Shown here: piece by piece, positions 51,767 to 62,137 of the stretch
Layout of the letters: each line of letters begins with the position of its first letter
Numbering within the stretch: position 1 is the stretch's first letter
Assembly (NCBI GenBank): GCA_947044365.1
Contig: OX345636.1
Coordinates: 4,112,001 to 4,176,000 of the forward strand
Source of the DNA: Petrosia ficiformis
Taxonomy: Eukaryota > Porifera > Demospongiae > Haplosclerida > Petrosiidae
Direction: 5' to 3'
DNA: 64,000 nt
Position numbers and translations under genes: made by a program
Notes under the pieces: generated by a model
Databases searched by the model: none
Told to the model about the DNA's origin: nothing
The model's input: the letters and a program-made list of their open reading frames with translations, nothing else

Positions 51767-52218
51767 TCTTTATAGCTATATAATATACATACATCACTTC
51801 ATTTTCAAATCTATCTTCATGTCACAAGTTACCATAATCATAATACTCATTTTATTCTACATTCACGGCATTTGTATCACTAAAGTACACTTTTATTATG
51901 ATATTTACACTAAACTATATTATCTACTTACCTCAAACTCCAAAAGAATGGTCACAGTAGTAAGATATAGTCCAGATGAAAGACGGACTGAAACGCTCTT
52001 ATTTACTGCATACTCAGGTAAAGATATAGCGTCTAGACCAACAACAATCATTGAATCTACGCTCTAGAAAGCCTCCAATAAACATTTTAGCCTTTCTAAG
52101 TCCTTTCTCAAATAATAAAAAGCAAACAAAATCAGTGACCTTCAGTGAACTGCTGACCTCAACACACCCTCCGCGTGGGTGAACAATTTGTATATACACG
52201 CCCAGCGCGTTAAAAGGG

Positions 52219-52222
52219 TTAA
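52219..52222. repeat. TTAA target duplication (right) of piggyBac
   Basis: Follows CGCGTTAAAAGGG directly. Confidence 0.85.
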
Positions 52223-52480
52223 CTATAACTATAACTAAAACCCTTTTAATTAATGCATGCTGACTTTAACTACATTACAAGTGTAATGTAATAACTACAA
52301 CTAATTAAAATGGGAAATGGCCAATAATGGGCACTTTTAGTTAAACTAAAACTCTTGTAGTAAGCCTAAAATTATTGCCTTAGTTAATTCTATAACTGTG
52401 ATAAACTAGTCATACTATAACTATAACTAAACACAGTCATTATTGTCATACTAAAACAACACCATACATTAGGCCTTACA
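52223..52480. repeat. Degenerate (TAACTA)-rich repeat
   Basis: ATAACTATAACTAAAAC-like units recur irregularly. Similar sequence forms the palindrome at 59,207-59,247. Confidence 0.5.
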
Positions 52481-52899
52481 AATCAATTGATAACAAACAA
52501 ATATCACTCACCAATTTACAAGTAATCTCCAGCTTTGTACTGGTCAGGAAATATACGTCAGATTACATATATGATTCTCTGCTCTAGATTATTCTTTCCT
52601 GTGGCATTTTCCAATTTTTATAGTTAGCCTGAATGTATAAGGAGCCTTGATTCAAGTGAAAGTCATGAACTTATTCATTCATTTCTTCTGACACATAGAT
52701 GAAATACGTATATTTCCATATTTGTTTAAAATCCATTTTTCTCCGTTTATAAAAACATGTATAATGTTTGGTTTACAATTGGTTAAATCCAGGATTTGTT
52801 GTTAGTGAGGGAAAAGAATTGATCTTGTGAAGCACACTGCACTTTAGGGGGGCTCCTGCAATATAAATTAGTGGGCGGAGTACTTAATATCTAATTACT

Positions 52900-53240
52900 T
52901 GCAGCTCTATAACTCTCACATTTTATAATACTCAAGATTCTAGCTTACTTTACTGTAAAGAAGAGTTGTTAAGCAAGCCATTGATGTTACATTTATGCTT
53001 CGTTATCAGCAGGAAGAGAGTAAGATGAGCGCTTGAAAATGTAGTACTTCCACGGGCAACACCCACCTCTATACTCGCCTGCATAACTTCTGCATTTTAA
53101 ATAGCAGTCACTTTTAACTGATTTAGTTAGACAGAAGACCATCTAAGAAAGCTGTAGATACCAAAAACATGCTTCGTTAGGTACAGGAAAGCAGCAAGGC
53201 GAGTGTTTGAATGTGTAGTAGTCAGTGCCAACGCCCACAA
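52900..53240 (-). repeat. ~330-bp dispersed repeat, copy A
   Basis: This is the reverse complement of copies at 54,690-55,025 and 55,880-56,225. Shared landmarks are AAGCATG, GGTATC, TAACTAAGTGAGTTAAAAGT and GGGCGTTGCC. Confidence 0.65.
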
Positions 53241-53676
53241 TTAGCGTCTCTTTGTTAGGCATGTAGCTTCAATTTTGGGCTCCATTAAACTAAATAAACA
53301 TCTTCTTCATGCTGTGTGGATATCAGTTTCTTTTATATTCCATCATTTCATCATTTCATACTATATTTGCAATCACAAAATTTCTACAAATTTCCTTCGC
53401 ACCACGCCCACAAATGGGAATAATTGCAAACGCTTATGAAGGGTTAACTATCATGATAGCATTCACTATCAAAATACTATCGATCGCGATAGTGATAGTA
53501 GTACTACCGCCCAACACTACTTGAGTTAGGGGGAATATCCCCCCCCCCCCCCCCTCCTTCTGCATGAAACCGGAATACATATCAACTTGTACATATCAAC
53601 TAATTAAACTGATCAAATGATGTGGAAGTTGAAACTACAATTATAAATATACTTTGTAACAACATTATTATGTACC

Positions 53677-53992
53677 TCAAATAGTACCATATTCAGGTTT
53701 GAGTAAGTACACACTACTTTGTACATGACCCTTTTGGAAAGCATCATTACACTCCAGGTAAATTTCATCAATTTCTTCTTGATCATCAGCAAAACAAGTA
53801 CAGTTGAATTTATGTTTCTGCTGTAGTTTCATATAAATACAAGAAAGATCTTGTACTTCTTTATCTTCAGCTTTACACCCATAAAGATATGCTGTGTGGA
53901 ATGATTGATGTAAAAAAACATTGTATAGCATAGTTTATTCAACACATATTTTTTTATAACTAACCATCAGGACAGTTTCCCTTAGCATGCAT
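53677..53992 (-). CDS. Possible small Cys-rich protein, 3' exons
   Basis: The last exon, 53,891-53,677, has a good acceptor (ccacacag) and joins in phase to 53,992-53,965 (donor gttagt). About 80 residues follow from the ATG at 53,992: KGNCPD|AYLYGC, DLSCIY, KFNCTCFADDQ, YLECNDAF. Six cysteines and balanced, non-AT-biased codons distinguish it from its surroundings. More upstream exons and a signal peptide are likely but were not found. I do not recognise the family. It could be a remnant. Confidence 0.4.
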
Positions 53993-54689
53993 GATAAGCA
54001 ATTGTCAATATCAGCACACATGTGTAAGGGTTAAGTTACAAAAATCAAAGCATAATTATAAAGTCAGGGTTTCACCATCAGTTCCAATTATTGTGAACAT
54101 CTCTAAATGGGTAGGTTATAACACTATCTTAATGTTATGACAAATATTTATAATGCATTTTTGGGATTTATCAATTAATTGATGCTGCAATCACACACAA
54201 AATCCATGTTTCCCACATTCATGTTACATGCATGTTAAACCTCATTTAAGTGTAGTCTATTCACTCCAAGGCAAAGCTGAGTAGTGAATAGTCAGCGTTT
54301 AACACATTTCGACTCCTTGCCTATGATTATCACCCACTTGTTTATATAAACACTATTAATGATTTTGTCATTAATGTTACTGTATTCATGGTCAAATTGT
54401 CCATGGTTCTACTGTCAAAATAATGAATTAGTAAATATATAAACAGAGGTCTTATAAAAGTGCATTTTTGTAGTAAGAATATGATTAATCCACTAGCTTC
54501 AGTTGCTACTTCTATATTGGAAAATACAACACGAACGCGTAAAAATATAGCATTTGTAGTGGGAATGAAATTGAAAACATCCCAAAGAGACTAGACATTT
54601 TCTGGTTGCAAATATAGCATAAAATAAGAACACGAAGAACACATTATTTAGTTTAGAAGCAGTCCAAAAATCATAGCTTCATGCCTAAT

Positions 54690-55025
54690 GAAAAAGAAGT
54701 GTGCTGCCACTGACTACTGCATTTTCAAATACTTTCCTTTTCTGTAGCTAACCAAGGATATTTTTGGTATCTATTGCTTTCTTAGAGAGTCTTCTGTTTA
54801 ACTAAGTGAGTTAAAAGTCATTGCTATTTAAAATGCCAAAGATACGCAGGTATGTATAGAGGTGGACATTGCCTGTGGGATTCAAGCGCTTGCTTTACTC
54901 TCTTTCTCCTGATAATGAAGCATAAATTTGATAATCCGTGGCTTGCTGAACAACTCTTTCCAACAATGTAAGTTAGAATCTTGAGTCTTATAAAATGAGA
55001 GGGTTATAGATTAGTGTTCTACCCA
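54690..55025 (+). repeat. ~330-bp dispersed repeat, copy B
   Basis: Same family as 52,900-53,240 and 55,880-56,225. It ends near AAGTTAGAATCTTGAGTCTT. Confidence 0.65.
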
Positions 55026-55391
55026 AACATTTAAATTTTAATTTGTCAACTTTAAGTGCCTTCCACAATTTCAATTAGACAACTATAAGCGCCTACCGCA
55101 GATGAAGGGTTAATACATGAACCTCCTCCCATTATGTGATCAAAAAGGCTTCCCGACACTTCTATATTGAACATCATTAATTTCCTGTCACATGCTTGAT
55201 TATTAGCATAATTGACTTACAATTGATATCAATTTTAATCATCCCAGCCATAACCTTTAGAACAGTTGGATACATAAAATACATCAATATGCAAGAAGCA
55301 AGTTGTTTAACTCTTTACCGCCGAATGTTGCAAATATGCAACTTTTGAATAATGCATTAATTAACGAATGTTGCAGATTTGCAACCTAAAT

Positions 55392-55753
55392 CAGGCTTTC
55401 ATTTAGAAAAATTGTCAAGGGGGGGCAAAAGTTGAATGTTGAGAACTTTGGGAGGGGGCGATGTATAGGGTTGGTGTGGTCTGCACACCAACTGCCTAGG
55501 GGGGTGTGGGGGCATGCTCCCCCAGGGATTTTTTTGGTGTTAGACTCTCTGAGGTCATTTCTGGTGCATTTTCAGACCACAATGATGTAACTGTTTGAGA
55601 TACTATTTTTGGAATCTAAACCCAAAATAGTTGTATTCAGCTAACTATTAACATTAAAAATATTTTTGGGCAACCAAATTCCCAAGGGGGGGCAAGACTC
55701 TAGCAAGGGAGGGCGAATGCCCCAACCCCCACCCCCCCCTAAATGAAACCCTG
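55392..55753. mobile_element. GC-skewed TIR element CAGGSTTTCATTTAG, copy 1
   Basis: CAGGCTTTCATTTAG at the left and CTAAATGAAACCCTG at the right are inverted repeats with one mismatch. TAAAT flanks both sides (5 bp). The body is G-rich near the left end and C-rich near the right (poly-G/poly-C stretches), unlike the AT-rich surroundings. It is non-coding. Confidence 0.75.
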
Positions 55754-55879
55754 TAAATAGCAAAAGGCAAATATATGATAAAATCTTTAAATATAAAAGA
55801 AACTAATAAGCACACACTACGAAGACATTTAGTTAGTTTAAATTAGGGAAAACGTCAAATTCCAGGAAAAACAAAAGTG

Positions 55880-56225
55880 ATAAAGACGCTAAGTATGGGC
55901 GTTGCCGCTGACTACTGCAGTTTCAAACACTCGTTTTGCTGCTTTTCTGCAGCTAACGAAGCATGTTTTTGGTATCAATTGCTTTCTTAGGTCTTCTGTA
56001 TAACTAAGTGAGTTAAAAGTCATGGTTGCTTAAAATTCAGGCATTATAGAACTAGACAAAAAGTGGGCGTTGCCTGTCGACTACTATACTTACAAACCTT
56101 CGCCTTTCTCTCTTCCTACTGAGAGCAAAGTATAAATTTTACATCAATGGGTTTGTTAAAAACTCTTTTTTCCACAAAGTAAGTTAGAATGTTGAGTCTT
56201 ATAAAATATGAGTGTTTTAGTGTTG
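55880..56225 (+). repeat. ~330-bp dispersed repeat, copy C
   Basis: Direct repeat of 54,690-55,025; both end in AAGTTAGAATSTTGAGTCTT-like sequence. Confidence 0.65.
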
Positions 56226-56650
56226 AAAAACCTATATAGATATTAAGTGTTCTGCCCTCACAAAATGTCTTAATTAAATTTGGGTTAATAAGTAACACGG
56301 TTATTTCATTTATAGTCGGTAAAGGGTTAAACAAGTTACACCTTACAAAATCAATTTGACATCACTCACCACTTTATCAATATCCAGCCTTGTACTGGTC
56401 AGGAACTGTATGTTGGCTTAGCTATAAACCCTGAAAGTAATAATACATTACTATCATGTGTCTTGCTGAGAATACATGAATTAATAACTAATTTACCTTA
56501 ATTAAGTTCTTCCCCTTCAATTCCTCTTCTTAATATCATGTTCAACAAACATCTCTCAACACTTCACAAATCTCTAACTTGGTACTGGTCAGGAAGTATA
56601 CTTCAGATAGGAACACTGAAAGTAATAATACATATTACATATATATTAAT

Positions 56651-57237
56651 AGTCTCACTAGCCAGACCCAACCATAAAGCGGGGAAGGGTCTGGACATAG
56701 CCTTTACATCAGCTTGTTTCTGGCACTATGTAAGTTACGGCCCAATCAAATAGCAGGACGTCATGAAACATCAGAACAGCAGACCTGCTAAATTAACAAG
56801 GAGGTGTCGATGATAGAAGATAGAAGCAGCATGGAGATGTTTGGGATTCAAGACAAAGTAGAAGGAGGCATTTGTTAGTAGGAAAGATGCTTTCACTTTA
56901 CACCCGACTAGCTATTGTAAAAGTGTTTACTATGCAACTATACCGTTCATATTTCATCAGCTAAGAGGAAATATTGAAAGTTTAGTCGTAGTTGTGTCAC
57001 CCTTAATTGCGCTTGTGAAAGATGAAGCGGAGAGTTTTAAAGAGCAAAGGATTGAAAGCTACATTTTTAGTGTTGGATATTGGATTTTTTGGCTGATTGA
57101 ATTGCCATCTTCATTAAGTGGAGCTGATGCATTTTAATAATAATATTCATCACCATAATTGCATTCCTGTAGTAGCTGATGTAAAGGCTATGTCCAGACC
57201 CTTTCCCACTTTAGAGTTGGGTCAGATTTGCGAGACT
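56651..57237. mobile_element. TIR element carrying a captured RecQ fragment
   Basis: The left 64 bp (AGTCTC..CCAGACCCAAC..AAGGGTCTGGACATAG) are repeated inverted at the right end with about ten differences. AAT lies at both flanks. The 587-bp element is too short to encode a transposase but holds a helicase fragment in its middle. Confidence 0.75.
56829..57065 (+). pseudogene. RecQ-like helicase fragment
   Basis: Frame with AAA at 56,883: KDAFTLHPTSYCKS (a degenerate Walker A, where intact relatives have a PTGxGKS motif), then YYATIPFIFHQLRG and VVVVSPLIALVKDEAESF, the motif Ia region of RecQ helicases. An in-frame TAG lies just upstream. Only about 75 codons are present. It is a non-functional captured piece within a TIR element. 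Confidence 0.7.
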
Positions 57238-58104
57238 AATATATTAATACTGAAAAAATACGGTTTGACTTTATCGGGTTTAACCTGTTTGTTCCCTAAT
57301 TTTACACCCCGATGGAACATATTTTAATTTGGGTTTAACCCTTCAACAACCCTGAAATCATTTAAACATCTAGAAAAGGTGGGAGATCAGAAAGACACCA
57401 ATGGATTGGCCTAGGGAGCACCCAAACGAGCTAGAAACTAAGAAGATGCTGGGTACTGATGAAAGTAGAACACTTTACAAATGGAAATGGTGCTGTACTT
57501 TAATAATGATTTGGGCCATGATTTTGAATATGTTTGAACCAAAAAGTTTTTTTTTATTCTGTTTTAAATTCTGTTAAACCGGATTTTGCATCTAGATCGT
57601 TTTAGTACAATTAAGCTCGATTTTGTTTATCCCAAAAATAGATTTCTATTACAAACCCTATAAAGTCAAAAGTCAAACCCTATGAAGAGAGCTGAATTAA
57701 TAACTAGGTCTATAATTTACCTTAAGTTCTTTTATATCTTTTCGTTATTCAAAGATAACCATGTAATAAAATAACACTATAAAAAAGCATGAATATAATA
57801 CCACTGCTATACAAAGTACATTTCGTTACTCTCCTGTATGGTTGTCTACTCTTATGAATTCTAAAGTTTCTGGCAACGGCTCCTCCAATTAATATGTCAT
57901 CACAGCAACCAACTGGATTAAAAGAATCAAATAGGGACAAAGACTCCAAGAACAAGAAAGATTACAGGAGATCCACCTGCATCGTCTTGCTATACATGTG
58001 CTACTCCACGCGCAGTAGTGTCAAATTACGCGTACCACGCCGAGGGTGTGGCTACGCATTCTTTAAAATGGATGATCGATACCGATATTTTCGAACCACT
58101 CTAT

Positions 58105-58200
58105 GAGGTGTGAATCAGCATCACTGAATACAAATGTCTTGTAGCTCTCTGTACCTACTGGAGCAGTCCAACATTCAACTCAATTTTGCTTAACAATAAA
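58105..58200 (+). repeat. Diverged relic of the 673-bp repeat family
   Basis: GAGGTGTG..TCAGCATC..TACTGGAGCA.TC.AACA follows the order seen in R1/R2 (about 45,864-45,975), with many substitutions. Confidence 0.5.
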
Positions 58201-59206
58201 ATAATAATTAAAATGAAATTTGTGGATCATGCGCATAATCACTTTTTTCAGTTGAGCCGGGTAAACAAGGGGGCTGAGCACTTCCCCCCCACTTTTGTAG
58301 CCATGTACATTGTCACATTATTGTATTAGCCATTGTAATAGAGCCTCCATTTGAACATGCTGTCTCTGTTCCTGGTAAATTAGAATCTTTGTTAAAGCAA
58401 GGTTTTAAAGAGTTCTTTAGTTTTCCCATTACTATACTATTATCATTAAAATTAATGTCACAAGACGAATTTTGTCATTAAATACATTGTCAACATTGTT
58501 TACACCTTCATCTGTTGGGTGACTCATAAGACTGCCTTGTTTTTACAATTGTATGCCAATTAATGTTCTGCTTAAATGTTTTTGGCCACATGTGAAATGA
58601 ATGAATGCGTGTATGTTTATATTTTAGCATTGACAAACAGTGCACTATAGGTATATAATTATATACTAAGTGTAATACATGTGTATGGTATTTACATAAT
58701 AAAGAAACTATATTTTCGAGCACTTTGTTATAATAATTGTCATACACAACAATAACAATAGAATTATGATGTAATTCTGCTTCCACTTGCAGCACGAAAT
58801 GGAAGAGATTTATCTACACTCCAAAATTCCATCTTCTCTTGCTATTTATTATATTCTGCTGACTTATTATTAAACTATTACATTCATGTGTAGTTATAAT
58901 TATAATAAACAATTATTTGTCATTATAAATAGAATTAACTCCATTATCTCATGCACTTAATTATTATATAATATAATTATAAAACTATGTTAGGAAATAA
59001 TTATCAACTTTTATTATTAAAAATAGAGAGTGTCACAACTGCTGTTATTATCAAACTTATAACTGTACTAGAACAAATTGTTTTCATCAATTAGAGTTGT
59101 ACCTGAATTTTATAAGTTACAATTAATTTTGGAATTTAATACCATTGCTCATGATTTGTTTCATTAATCCTCATCTGCATAGTCAGAGCAAAAGTCTATT
59201 AATCTT
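58201..59206. other. Intergenic, no gene recognised
   Basis: AT-rich. A 95-codon minus-strand open frame at 58,508-58,795 shows no motif or splice support. Confidence 0.4.
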
Positions 59207-59247
59207 GTTTTAGTTATATAGTTATAATATAACTATATAACTAAAAC
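59207..59247. repeat. Perfect 41-bp palindrome
   Basis: GTTTTAGTTATATAGTTATA is mirrored exactly around one central base. It is possibly the core of a very short MITE related to the TAACTA-rich sequence at 52,223. Confidence 0.75.
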
Positions 59248-59535
59248 ATAGTTATTACTGTAGTTTAGTTAACACAACACTATAGTAATTGTATAATATA
59301 TGTATTATATGATCATTTAATCTTGCATATGCATTTCAACATTTGTGTTTATATATGTATATACAATAGATGGATATTTACAAAAAAGACTCACAGAAAA
59401 TAATTATGTCTGCACTAAAAAAAAAAGAACTTTAAAAGTTTTTAAAACTAGCATTGAGATATGTTGCAATAAAAAGTATAAATTAATGGCAATAATGTTT
59501 ATAGCCACAAAACGTATGTTTGTATAATTATGACT

Positions 59536-59766
59536 GAAGGCCTGACAAACAACATATTGGAGTAATCCCATAAAACAGTATATATATACCTAGGTGAACA
59601 TGAAAACACTCTCATAATGTGTGTCAGGAACATAACAATCGAATATGTCCTTCATATTTTTAGTGGAATATACAGATTTTTTTTACAACATCCACATTTC
59701 CAGAGGCTGATTTTGGTTTAGCTATATAGAGTCCATTATGGTTCTGAGGCCTTGATGTTGCCCTTC
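59536..59766. mobile_element. MITE with GAAGG ends, copy 2
   Basis: Aligns along its length with 32,283-32,496 (GAAGGSCTGA.AA, AAAACAG, AACATGAAAACACTCTCA, TGTGT.TCAGG). The ends are more diverged. Confidence 0.65.
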
Positions 59767-59782
59767 ATTACATTATGCTCAC

Positions 59783-60030
59783 CATCGTTGAAAGAACATA
59801 ACAACTGACTTCCTGATGATTCAATAGCAGCTATAGTTTCATTAAATGCTATATATAAAATATTCATAAGACATATATATTATAATATGACTTTGTACTT
59901 ACTGCATGTTATGAAATAGTAACTACATAAATGCTTTGTGTAGTTTTTGAAATTGTTGATGCAATCTGTTAAACAATCATATGAACTGTTAGTACACAAT
60001 TCAGTTGAGATGTTCCACGAAGTACATTTT
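59783..60030 (-). CDS. Possible exons of a Cys-rich secreted protein
   Basis: Two exons (60,030-59,903 with donor gtaagt; 59,830-59,783 with donor gtgagc) agree in phase and follow a strong acceptor (tttataacag). They encode about 58 residues with eight cysteines (KCTSWN, LCTNSSYDCLTDC, HLCSYYFITC, LLCSFND). Neither the start nor the end was found, and a MITE lies in the next intron. Cysteine density resembles extracellular domains, but no family is recognised. Confidence 0.4.
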
Positions 60031-60128
60031 CTGTTATAAAAATAAACTAAATCACTGTATATCATAACTATGTAGTCAGTATAAATTAACAAAATGTTCT
60101 TGGGGTTATGTAATTTTCTAGTGTGCAA

Positions 60129-62137
60129 GTGGGCTTTCCTTTTGGAGTGTACATAACTATTCTGTATAATAATTAATAATACAAGCTATAAAATTGTATT
60201 TCAAAAGTATGTAATGTGCTTGTATCTGTTTATACAATAGGATACTGATTGTAGTTCTAATATGTATGTAGCAAGACTGTTCCAAAGTAATTTGATTTTC
60301 TATAATAATTATTATTAAGATCTGATGTATTTTCGGTTACAAGAACACTTAATATAGTATATTGTATATACTATACTCCAGAGCCAAGCACCATAAATGT
60401 ATATTCTACATTATATAGCTATATAATAACCATATGCATGCGTGCAACGGAATATTATAACTCATTTAAGACTATAATTATAATAATGTTTTGAAGCAGG
60501 CAGCTAACATATACAAATTATCCTTTTACAGTTAATAATTATTGGTTTAAAATTAATAATGGAACTATATAGTTTATTATTTCACTATTTAGTTTCAGGC
60601 TTGTAACTTGCACCACTGAATAGCTTTGATAATAAATTATTCATAGTACTTAATCTGAAGCAGTAATTAATGTTAATAAGGAATGACGAGCAATTGAAGG
60701 TAAGCATAATAATTTTGCGGGAAAAGGTCCCTTTTCGAAAATTAGGTCACATATACACTTTACATATGTATACTTATTATTTGGTAGTGATGAAAACAAA
60801 AATTATTGAAGCTATGATACTTGTATTGATAATCCACAAACTGTGTAATCATAATCATGGCAAGAAATTACAATATCAACATATTCAACACAAGCAACTA
60901 TAATTATACTGAAAGTAGAATCTGGACTCTTGCATCAATTCCAATCAATCAAGATGTGGAATGATTCAATTCAGATTTACGTTAATGATACTTCAATTCA
61001 AAGGTATAGTGTGTGAATTCCACTATGATTCCTTCCACATTAGAGCAAGAATTAAATATTTCAATGAATTTTAACCCAAATAGAATTCAACATTCAATGA
61101 CAATATAATAAAACTTAAACGTCAGCACTGTTAAATCTTCGCACATGTTCCTTTTCAAAAAATGAAATTGATTTGCAATTATAATTACAGTTCCAAGGTA
61201 ACATGTATTTGTCATAATTCCACTCCTAAATGTGGAATACTCCAGAATCAAGAATTTCAATTCCAATGCCCTGAATTCTCCAACAGACTATAATACTGGC
61301 AATAAATTAAGTATTTATGAATGTTAAAAATTCAAGGAAGCAGTCCATACATTTAATATTACTCCAAATAAATTTTGGTTTGTTTTCTTACTTTTATCAT
61401 TATCATTATTATTCTTTATAGATTGGAACGTATTATGAGAAATCCTATATACATGTTACTGTGATGCTGTCAACGAATATACCAGAGCTAAGAAGTGTGT
61501 TACATCAGCCAGCAATGTCCTATTTATGTCCAAAACTGATAATCAGGCAACAGAAGATTTTTGTAAGAAGTTCCAGGAAGCTACTAAACATGTTTCGAGT
61601 GTTAAGGTAAACCGGTATATTCACAATGTAGCACATGCTGGGAAAAAGTGATGAAGTCAATTTGCAAACACTTATACTTCAATTAAATATTTAACCGTTT
61701 GTACTGCTCTTTTTCTACTGCTTTATGTGGCTTTTGAAATAACTCTTCATATTTACCACTACTTATTTACTAAACCGCACAATAACAATTATATTGGGCA
61801 GGGTTCTATCTACTATGAGTGTGATTTAAGGTGTAGTCAACATGAAATCTTTTAACATGTTTTCTCCCTCAAATAAAAATCTCTAGACAGAACCCTATTG
61901 CGGGGTTATGGTTCAAATTCTTGTTTGTTTGCAGTTTGCTCATGAGGCTAATAAAAGCTTTAGAGCAATGATGCCATTAGCACTGTGTTATAATATAATT
62001 ACATGTAAATATTATCTGCCAAATTCTATCTTTTTTTTATTGATCAAGAGAAAAAACAGTAATGAAAATTACTTTGTAAAATAATCAGTACAGATTGAAA
62101 TCAAGTTTTAATAGTCATTAACAAGTTTTTGCAGTTG
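60129..62137. other. Intergenic, nothing firmly supported
   Basis: AT-rich. An open stretch near 61,450-61,608 ending at a possible donor (gtaaac) encodes YCDAVNEYTRAKKC-like sequence, but there is no supporting acceptor or family match. Confidence 0.4.

Larger units (their letters stand above)
45738..52218 (+). mobile_element. piggyBac transposon with nested insertion
   Basis: The ends are CCCTTTTAACGCG (45,738) and CGCGTTAAAAGGG (to 52,218), each flanked by TTAA, the piggyBac hallmark. Removing the 4,022-bp nested insertion leaves about 2.46 kb, a normal size for the family. A subterminal palindrome near 49,827-49,843 (GGTCATTATGTAATGACC) echoes the interrupted one (GGTCATTAT..ATAATGAC) at the left end. 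The transposase at 49,935-51,766 is broken. Confidence 0.85.

Noticed and set aside
61438..61608. Possible exon YCDAVNEYTRAKKC.. before gtaaac
   Set aside because: Two frames are open equally, there is no convincing acceptor, and no family resemblance.
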